Below are positions 50,399 through 64,000 of a stretch of 64,000 nt of DNA, in pieces. Numbering within the stretch: position 1 is the first letter of the stretch; the number at the start of each line of letters is the position of its first letter. The stretch lies in IMG/VR virus record IMGVR_UViG_3300042937_000802, positions 27,462-91,461 of that record. One strand, 5' to 3'. The notes beneath the pieces were generated by a model. That model was not told the DNA's origin. It ran no database searches and saw only the letters and a program-made list of their open reading frames with translations. Made by a program: the position numbers and the translations under genes. The DNA is from a virus.

Positions 50399-50551
50399 AT
50401 GAACGAAGAAAGTTTTGAAAAGTTTAAGAATCGCCGCAAGAACAAGCCTACTGGCCTGAGCAAGAAGCAACAGAAGAGAAATGTTCGCGGCAATAGACAC
50501 GAACAGAAACAGCAACTTAACGATAGCGTTTATCGTAAAGATTTTGATTAA
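50399..50551 (+). CDS. Small basic protein before the sliding clamp
   Basis: A 50-residue protein rich in Lys, Arg, Asn and Gln (FEKFKNRRKNKPTGLSKKQQKRNVRGNRHEQKQQ). The ATG at 50399 is directly behind a sigma70-type promoter (6 nt after TATAAT), so this is the first codon of the clamp operon's transcript. The strong positive charge suggests nucleic-acid or RNA-polymerase binding, or a role only as leader peptide. No family recognised. gp45 follows 17 nt later. Confidence 0.55.
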   Translation: MNEESFEKFKNRRKNKPTGLSKKQQKRNVRGNRHEQKQQLNDSVYRKDFD

Positions 50552-50568
50552 TTTACAGAAAGATTTAT

Positions 50569-51240
50569 ATGAGTACTGTGACAAAAATGCGTCTGAGCAA
50601 AGAAACCTATAACATTCTAAAGAATTTTGCAGCCATCAACTCAAACATTCTTATTCAACCCGGAAACATCCTGAAGACGGTTTCAGCTGGTAAGAACATC
50701 TATGTTGAGGCAAAGGTAACTGAGGACTTTGATATTGATGTTCCTATTTGGGATCTAAATAAGTTCCTCGGTATCATTAGCATGTTTAACAATCCTGATC
50801 TTGAGTTTCATGACACTCATGTCGTGATTACTAACGGTCGGTCTAGCGTTACATATTACTATTCCGAACCAAGCCTGCTCACGGTTCCTACCAGAGAGAT
50901 CAAAATGCCTGCGACTGTTACACGTTTTGAGCTTGATGAAAAAGATCTTAACGAGATTCTTAAGGCTTCAAGTGTGCTTCAGGTAAGTGATCTTCGTATG
51001 GTTGGTGGTGACGGCAAGTTCACCATTAGTGTAGATGACTCTGGTCAGAGCACAAGCAATAGTTTTGAAATTGTCATTGATGAAAATTATACCGGCAAGG
51101 ACTTTGAAGGAACGGTCAATGTTTCAGAAATGAAGTTCATTCCCGGTTCATATAGTGTTGAATTGACTGACACTATTATTTCTAAGTTTACGCACAAGAG
51201 TTTGGATCTTTCTTACTACATCGCCATCAAGCGGGGTTAA
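50569..51240 (+). CDS. 45: Sliding clamp gp45
   Basis: A 223-residue clamp, similar to T4 gp45 (228 aa). The two-domain clamp pattern is visible: RLSKETYNILKNFAAINSNILIQPGN, the inter-strand region DFDIDVPIWDLNKFLGIISMFN, and the second domain FELDEKDLNEILKASSVLQVSDLRMVGGDGKF. It holds DNA polymerase on DNA and acts as mobile activator of late transcription through gp33 and gp55, both present here. It leads the clamp-loader genes in the T4 order 45-44-62-regA. Confidence 0.95.
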   Translation: MSTVTKMRLSKETYNILKNFAAINSNILIQPGNILKTVSAGKNIYVEAKVTEDFDIDVPIWDLNKFLGIISMFNNPDLEFHDTHVVITNGRSSVTYYYSEPSLLTVPTREIKMPATVTRFELDEKDLNEILKASSVLQVSDLRMVGGDGKFTISVDDSGQSTSNSFEIVIDENYTGKDFEGTVNVSEMKFIPGSYSVELTDTIISKFTHKSLDLSYYIAIKRG

Positions 51241-51242
51241 TC

Positions 51243-52187
51243 GTGTCTGATGTGACTAATCTACTTTGGGTCGAAAAGTATCGTCCCAAAACACTGTCTG
51301 ATTGTATTCTTCCTACCGATCTTTCCATTGTGTTTAATGGTATGATTAAGGAAGGTACAATTCCAAACATGATGCTATACGGCAAGGCAGGCACGGGCAA
51401 AACTACGGTTGCCCGTGCCTTGGCAAACGATTTGGGTGCTGACAGCATCATAATCAACTGCTCCGAAGAGAATGGTATTGATACTCTTCGGACAAAGATT
51501 CGTAATTATTGTTCTACAGTTTCACTTAACGGTGGACTAAAGATTGTAATTCTAGACGAGTTTGACTATTCGAATGCACAGTCTATTCAGCCAGCATTGC
51601 GTGGAGCCATAGAGGAATTTGCAAATAACTGCAGATTTGTCATGACTTGCAACTATAAAAATCGGATCATTGATGCTCTGCACTCTCGGTGCACTGGAAT
51701 TGACTTTACCGTTCCAAGTGCTGAGAAGGCTCAGGTTGCAGTAGGAATCCTCAAGCGTATTGAGTACATTCTCAATAATGAAAAGATTCCATATGATACT
51801 CAAGTTCTTTCTAATCTGGTAAAGAAGCATTTTCCAGACATTCGTAGAATTCTTAATGAGTTGCAAAAATATGCATCTTCTGGAAAGATTGATGTTGGTA
51901 TTCTGGCTCAGGGAAGCAGTGAATCCTATAAAGAACTTCTTGCTTTTATGAAAGCAAAGGACTTCACATCTTGCCGCAAGTGGGTGATTCAAAACTTGGA
52001 TCTGAATACAGCAGACTTCTATAAGCGTCTTTACACAGAACTATATACAGCATTGAAGCCCAATTCTATTCCACAGGCCATTCTTATTATTGCCGAATAT
52101 CAATACAAGTCTGGATTTGCTGCGGATCAGGAAATCAATACGATGGCTCTTATCGTGCAACTTATGATGGACTGCGAGTTTAATTGA
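51243..52187 (+). CDS. 44: Clamp loader large subunit gp44
   Basis: A 314-residue AAA+ ATPase (T4 gp44 is 319 aa), from GTG 51243, 2 nt after the gp45 stop. Walker A is GKAGTGKT at 47-54, Walker B ILDEFD with D105-E106, and the SRC motif at 148-150 provides the trans arginine finger. The N-terminal LLWVEKYRPKTLSDCILP is the typical RFC-like opening. Four copies assemble with one gp62 to load the clamp. The stop overlaps the gp62 start region (TTGATG). Confidence 0.96.
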   Translation: MSDVTNLLWVEKYRPKTLSDCILPTDLSIVFNGMIKEGTIPNMMLYGKAGTGKTTVARALANDLGADSIIINCSEENGIDTLRTKIRNYCSTVSLNGGLKIVILDEFDYSNAQSIQPALRGAIEEFANNCRFVMTCNYKNRIIDALHSRCTGIDFTVPSAEKAQVAVGILKRIEYILNNEKIPYDTQVLSNLVKKHFPDIRRILNELQKYASSGKIDVGILAQGSSESYKELLAFMKAKDFTSCRKWVIQNLDLNTADFYKRLYTELYTALKPNSIPQAILIIAEYQYKSGFAADQEINTMALIVQLMMDCEFN

Positions 52188-52585
52188 TGAAGTCTGAAGA
52201 GCTAAAACTTAAAGACTTTCTTGCAAGCATCAACCACGACAAAAAAGCTCTACTTGACAAGGATGAGGCTGATGTTCGCCTTTATAAACCATTTGTTGTA
52301 AATCGATGTTTATCGTATTTCCCTGATACGATCTTTCACGCCAATGAAATGAATTGTGTACCATGGCTCGACAACAAGAGCCAGTTTGACTTTCATAGAC
52401 TTGGCATTCGTAAAAAGAAGCGTTTTTCTCCTTGGACAAAGAAAGAACCGGAAGATGATATATCTCTTATTAGAGAAGCATATGGATACACAGAATCCAA
52501 GGCTAGGGAAGTCCTAAATATTCTTGGACCCGAGGATCTGGATAAAATAAAAAAATCCTTAGATACTGGTGGTCCAAAATCTTAA
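52187..52585 (+). CDS. 62: Clamp loader small subunit gp62
   Basis: A 132-residue protein from ATG 52187, whose A is the last base of the gp44 stop codon. It is shorter than T4 gp62 (187 aa). Family blocks include LKDFLASINHDKKALL, YKPFVVNRCLSYFPDTIFHANEMN and FHRLGIRKKKRFSPWTKK. It completes the gp44/62 loader. The region after it holds AAGGG and the regA start, so the whole replication set is translated in sequence. Confidence 0.9.
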   Translation: MKSEELKLKDFLASINHDKKALLDKDEADVRLYKPFVVNRCLSYFPDTIFHANEMNCVPWLDNKSQFDFHRLGIRKKKRFSPWTKKEPEDDISLIREAYGYTESKAREVLNILGPEDLDKIKKSLDTGGPKS

Positions 52586-52597
52586 TAAGGGTGTGAT

Positions 52598-53023
52598 ATG
52601 TCAGAAGCTTCGGATAAAATTTTTAATAATGTTGGTGTACACATAAAATTATTTGATGAAGAAGATTTCATGGTTGTCCGTGAAACTTTATCTCGTATAG
52701 GGGTATCACCAAAAGGCAAAAAAGTATTATATCAGTCATGTCATTTAATTCATAAAAATGGAGTGTATATAGTTGCACACTTTAAAGAATTATTTGCATT
52801 GGATGGATTGCCTTCCAATGTTTCCGAAGAAGATATTAAAAGAAGAAATGCAATTATTCAATTGCTTGAAGAATGGAAACTGCTTGAAATCATTGATAAA
52901 GAAAAAACAGTAGACAAAATGCCTATCAATGGTTTGAAGATAATTAAATATGGTGAAAGAGATGACTGGGAACTTATTCCAAAGTTTAATCCTGGTTCAT
53001 TACGTAGATTTTTTAATTCATAA
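52598..53023 (+). CDS. regA: Translational repressor RegA
   Basis: A 141-residue protein, T4 RegA being 122 aa. The family motifs are FDEEDFMVVRETLSRIGVSPKGKKVLYQSCHLIHKNGVYIVAHFKELFALDG and IQLLEEWKLLEIID. RegA binds AU-rich initiation regions of many early mRNAs and blocks 30S binding. In this phage several early genes lack a leader and ribosome-binding sequence, so RegA's target choice could differ. It directly follows gp62 and precedes a pair of GT2 genes. Confidence 0.93.
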   Translation: MSEASDKIFNNVGVHIKLFDEEDFMVVRETLSRIGVSPKGKKVLYQSCHLIHKNGVYIVAHFKELFALDGLPSNVSEEDIKRRNAIIQLLEEWKLLEIIDKEKTVDKMPINGLKIIKYGERDDWELIPKFNPGSLRRFFNS

Positions 53024-53031
53024 GGATGAAA

Positions 53032-54258
53032 ATGCACAAGCTAGCTTTATCGATGATCGTCAAAAACGAGGCACCAAATATTCAACGATGCCTTGAATCT
53101 GTTGCCCCATTCATTAACTATTACGTAATCTGTGATACAGGATCGACAGATAACACCAAGGAAATTATAAAAAATTTCTTTGATTCCAAGGGAATTTCCG
53201 GAGAGATTCTAGACCATGAATGGAAAGACTTTGGTCATAACCGTTCTTTGGCTATCGAAGCATGTGAAGGGAAAGCACAATGGGCATTGATGATTGATGC
53301 CGATGATATGATCTCTGGAACTCTTCCTATTGAAAAGTTGAATGACGAATTGGATGGTTACGTTGTAAAAATTCAACGCGGTGAGTTCGTATGGTATCGC
53401 GCACAATTATTTAATATTGGCAGGACAAAATGGTGGTATGAAGAGCCACTGCACGAATATGCAATTTGCCGCCAACCAATGAATATTCAAAAATTAGAAG
53501 GCGACTATGCTTGGGATGTTCGGACTGAAGGATGTCGTTCTCGGCAATTTGGAAATGATATTGAAAAGTATAAGAATGACTATGAAATTTTAAAGAAGTA
53601 TCTTGCAGAAGACCCAAATCAACCAAGAAAACAATTTTATGCAGCACAATCTGCATTTGATTCACGGATGTATGCTATAGCAGAAGAAGAATATATTAAA
53701 AGAGCGGAATTAGGTTCATGGCCAGAAGAAGTATATTTTTCTTGGCTAAGAGTAGGTATGTGCAGAGCAATTCTTGAAAAACCAATTGAACTAATTTCAG
53801 ATGCAATGATGCAAGCATATGAAACAAAACCAGATCGCGCAGAATCTTTGTATCATTTATCTTGCATATACAGAAAACATGGAAGACCAAGAAATGCGTT
53901 TTTAGTGGCATCTATGGGTCTTACTATACCACCACCACAGAATGATATTCTGTTTGTAGATATGGCAAACTATAAATGGGGTATATTAGATGAAATTGCC
54001 ACAACTGCATTTTATGTTGGAAAATATCATATGGGATTGGCTGCATGTGAAAAATTGCTTTCAGAACCATATCTTCCAGAAGAACACAGACCCAGAGTAG
54101 AAAATAATAAAAATACTTATATTAAAGTAATTGCTGACATTCAAGCACAAATGAATGCGCAGCAAGCACAAAATTTAGTAAATATGAAAAAAGTAGAAAT
54201 TCCAGAACCAAAAACTACTTTAAAGATTGATCCTAAAAATTTAACAGTAAAACTGTAA
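53032..54258 (+). CDS. GT2 glycosyltransferase with helical repeats, first copy
   Basis: A 408-residue protein from ATG 53032, for which AAGGA lies 5 nt upstream; an ATG 6 nt earlier would collide with that ribosome-binding sequence. The GT2 core is ALSMIVKNEAPNIQRCLESV, DTGSTDNT (35-42) and MIDADD with D89-A-D91 for the metal. From about residue 200 on, helical repeats of TPR character appear (AQSAFDSRMYAIAEEEYIKRAEL, ESLYHLSCIYRKHGRPRNAFLVASMGL). This build, a GT2 domain with TPR-like tail, is common in phage glycosyltransferases. The next gene is a paralogue. Confidence 0.85.
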   Translation: MHKLALSMIVKNEAPNIQRCLESVAPFINYYVICDTGSTDNTKEIIKNFFDSKGISGEILDHEWKDFGHNRSLAIEACEGKAQWALMIDADDMISGTLPIEKLNDELDGYVVKIQRGEFVWYRAQLFNIGRTKWWYEEPLHEYAICRQPMNIQKLEGDYAWDVRTEGCRSRQFGNDIEKYKNDYEILKKYLAEDPNQPRKQFYAAQSAFDSRMYAIAEEEYIKRAELGSWPEEVYFSWLRVGMCRAILEKPIELISDAMMQAYETKPDRAESLYHLSCIYRKHGRPRNAFLVASMGLTIPPPQNDILFVDMANYKWGILDEIATTAFYVGKYHMGLAACEKLLSEPYLPEEHRPRVENNKNTYIKVIADIQAQMNAQQAQNLVNMKKVEIPEPKTTLKIDPKNLTVKL

Positions 54259-54259
54259 T

Positions 54260-55378
54260 ATGTACAACTTAACTTTAGCAATGATTGTAAAAAACGAATC
54301 TTCAAATATTGAAGATTGTTTGAAGAGTGTAAGTCCATTTATTAATTATTATGTTATTGCTGATACCGGTTCTACTGATAATACAAAAGAAATTATAAAA
54401 AAATTCTTTGATGATAGAGGAATTCCAGGAGAAGTTTTAGATCATCCTTGGGAAGATTTTGGAACAAACAGATCTAAAGTCTTGGCTCATTGTTATGGTA
54501 AAACCAAATGGGCTATAATGATTGATGCTGATGATTATATTGAAGGTGATCTACCTGTTAATTCATTTGATAATACTTTGGATGGCTATCTTGTTAAACT
54601 AGGGCGTGGTAGCAATATATGGTATAGATCTCAAATATTTAATTTAGCAAAAAAGAAATGGTGGTATGAAGAGCCATTGCACGAATATGCTTGTTGTGAA
54701 CAACCAATGAATTTAAAAAAGTTGGAAGGTAATTATTCGTGGATTGCAAGAACACAGGGTTGTCGTTCAAAATCAGTTTCTTCTGATAGAGAAAAATATG
54801 CCAGAGATTATTTTACTCTTAAAAAACATTTAGAAACAGATCCTACTTCTGTTAGAAAACAATTTTATGCAGCACAATCCGCTTTTGATTGTGAACTTTA
54901 TGAAATTGCAGAAAAAGAATATATAAAAAGAACCGAGATGGGTGGATGGATTGAAGAAATTTATTATTCGTGGTTGCGTATAGGTATGTGTAGAGAAAGG
55001 CTTCAAAAGCCAGTTCAAGATATAGCCGATGCTTATCTAAAAGCATATGATATTCGTCCAACAAGATCCGAGTCTTTATATAATTTATCTTGCCTTTACA
55101 GAAAAGTTGATCGTCCTAAAAATGCTTTTTTGGTGGCTATCCAGGGATTAGATTTACCTCTGCCCGGTGAAGATGCTTTATTTGTAGATAGTTCTGTATA
55201 TGATTGGGGAATTTTAGATGAAATTTCTGCTACAGCATATTATGTTGGAAAATATCAGCTGGGATATGATGTAAGTGAAAAACTTTTAAAAAGTTCTAAT
55301 ATTCCAGAGTTTCATAGGGAAAGAATAGAGAGCAATAAAAAAATTTATATGGCCGAATTGAGCAAACTAAATAGTTAA
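54260..55378 (+). CDS. GT2 glycosyltransferase with helical repeats, second copy
   Basis: A 372-residue paralogue of the preceding enzyme; shared blocks include MIVKNESSNIEDCLKSVSPFINYYV, DTGSTDNTKEIIKKFFDDRGIPGE, MIDADDYIEGD, WWYEEPLHEYA and the TPR-like ESLYNLSCLYRKVDRPKNAF. It starts 1 nt after the first copy's stop. The second copy is more AT-rich in third positions than the first and lacks the long C-terminal tail. The pair lies directly before the fibre genes, which makes the fibre a candidate acceptor. A dyad hairpin follows its stop. Confidence 0.85.
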   Translation: MYNLTLAMIVKNESSNIEDCLKSVSPFINYYVIADTGSTDNTKEIIKKFFDDRGIPGEVLDHPWEDFGTNRSKVLAHCYGKTKWAIMIDADDYIEGDLPVNSFDNTLDGYLVKLGRGSNIWYRSQIFNLAKKKWWYEEPLHEYACCEQPMNLKKLEGNYSWIARTQGCRSKSVSSDREKYARDYFTLKKHLETDPTSVRKQFYAAQSAFDCELYEIAEKEYIKRTEMGGWIEEIYYSWLRIGMCRERLQKPVQDIADAYLKAYDIRPTRSESLYNLSCLYRKVDRPKNAFLVAIQGLDLPLPGEDALFVDSSVYDWGILDEISATAYYVGKYQLGYDVSEKLLKSSNIPEFHRERIESNKKIYMAELSKLNS

Positions 55379-55397
55379 TAATGATTCTAATCATTAT
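55378..55397 (+). other. Perfect 8-bp inverted repeat between GT2 and fibre genes
   Basis: ATAATGAT (55378-55385), loop TCTA, ATCATTAT (55390-55397), perfectly symmetrical. It is AT-rich and has no T-run, so it is a weak terminator at best; an mRNA stabiliser, processing site or operator is possible. It lies just before GGAG and the ATG at 55411. Confidence 0.45.
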
Positions 55398-55410
55398 ATC
55401 TGGAGCATAA

Positions 55411-55811
55411 ATGGCTAGTAACTATGATGTCTCAATTGTCCAAGGCGATACATTAAGGTGGTCAATGTATCTTACTGGTGTAGGTGGCACAGCATACAAT
55501 CTTGCTGGATCTACACTATCAATGCAAGTAAGAAAAAGTTATTATCCATCTACACTTATTTCTTCTTATTCTGTTTATATTCCTGCTGGTCGTACATTTG
55601 TTTCTGCTCCAGATGGATTAATTGGTGGTCTTACAGCTACAGCAACTGGTGGAACAATTTATATTTCAGTTGGTGCCACATATACATCTTTATTGTCTTC
55701 AGAACAGACAGCTAAGTATGATATACAACTTATAAATTCAAATGATAACAATAATGTTACAACATTGTTGAGAGGTTCAATAGACGTTATTCCAGAGGTT
55801 ACTAAATTGTA

Positions 55812-55812
<1 letters not shown>
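55411..55812 (+). CDS. Putative virion baseplate/fibre-associated protein
   Basis: A 133-residue beta-rich protein with GGAG 7 nt before the ATG. The opening YDVSIVQGDTLRWSMYLTGVGGTAYNLAGSTLSMQVRKSYY resembles N-terminal domains of phage upper-baseplate or fibre-anchoring proteins of the BppU_N type, where a Q-G-D-T-x-x-W/F motif is followed by 'PYDLTGxTxxxxIR'-like strands. The rest is short strands with a terminal LLRGSIDVIPEVTKL. It overlaps the next fibre gene by one base (TAATG). Likely a connector or assembly factor for the fibres; inference. Confidence 0.5.

Positions 55813-64000
<8,188 letters not shown>

Noticed and set aside
55458-55715. Trp/Tyr-rich plus-strand frame inside the 55411 gene
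   Set aside because: Composition is implausible for a protein and it is fully contained in another frame of a better supported gene.

Overview
The window is a dense, AT-rich segment of a large T4-like myovirus genome. The order of the structural and replication genes matches the marine and cyanophage-type branch of T4-like phages: 33-32, then 26-51-54/48-4-53-hub-25-6, then 13-14-15-16-17-18-19-20-(67/68)-21-22-23-3, then uvsW-uvsY, 55, 47-46, 45-44-62-regA. I see no tRNA, integrase, transposase, CRISPR array or photosynthesis gene, so the host cannot be named from this window.

Layout. 1-5458: a left-truncated RCC1-like, Cys-rich virion protein, small proteins, and two minus-strand putative structural proteins. 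5508-6720: late co-activator gp33 and the ssDNA-binding protein gp32, with a clear sigma70-type promoter and a terminator. 6719-9040 (minus): gp26 with a probable -1 frameshift extension (gp51-like), a tube-like baseplate protein and gp4. 9075-16056: baseplate hub and wedge genes. 16065-22760: neck, terminase, sheath and two tube genes. 22774-28988: portal, prohead core, protease, scaffold and major capsid protein, closed by a strong terminator. 29068-32238: tail completion protein, an Sm-like protein, UvsW and UvsY. 32327-45251: a long sugar and glycosylation island with GT25-, GT11- and GT10-like transferases, FkbM methyltransferase, an RfbH/E1-type Fe-S dehydratase, RmlB-like dehydratase, a NeuB-like synthase with SAF and cupin domains, a ThDP enzyme, a sulfotransferase, a sugar methyltransferase and an SDR. 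More sugar genes are spliced into the replication operon: gmd between 55 and 47, and a glycosyltransferase between 47 and 46. 45270-53023: gp55, gp47, gp46, clamp, clamp loader and RegA. 53032-55378: two paralogous GT2 transferases. 55411-64000: fibre genes ending in a giant collagen-like protein that is still open at the right edge.

How it fits together. The structural genes build a contractile-tailed virion. gp33, gp55 and gp45 together are the T4-type late transcription apparatus, and (T/C)(A/T)TAAATA-like late promoter boxes sit before many structural genes. Early genes have TTGnnn-N16-TATAAT-like promoters, all seven with a 16-nt spacer. Both promoter types often lie so close to the start codon that the mRNA should be leaderless or nearly so. 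The sugar island plus the GT2 pair beside a Thr-saturated Gly-Pro-Thr/Gly-Asn-Thr collagen fibre suggests, as inference, that the phage synthesises unusual deoxysugars and glycosylates its own fibre, or modifies the host surface.

The strongest second-look items are the gp26/gp51 slippery site, the leaderless promoter geometry, the giant collagen fibre with its dockerin-like insert, and the Fe-S dideoxysugar/ThDP pathway.
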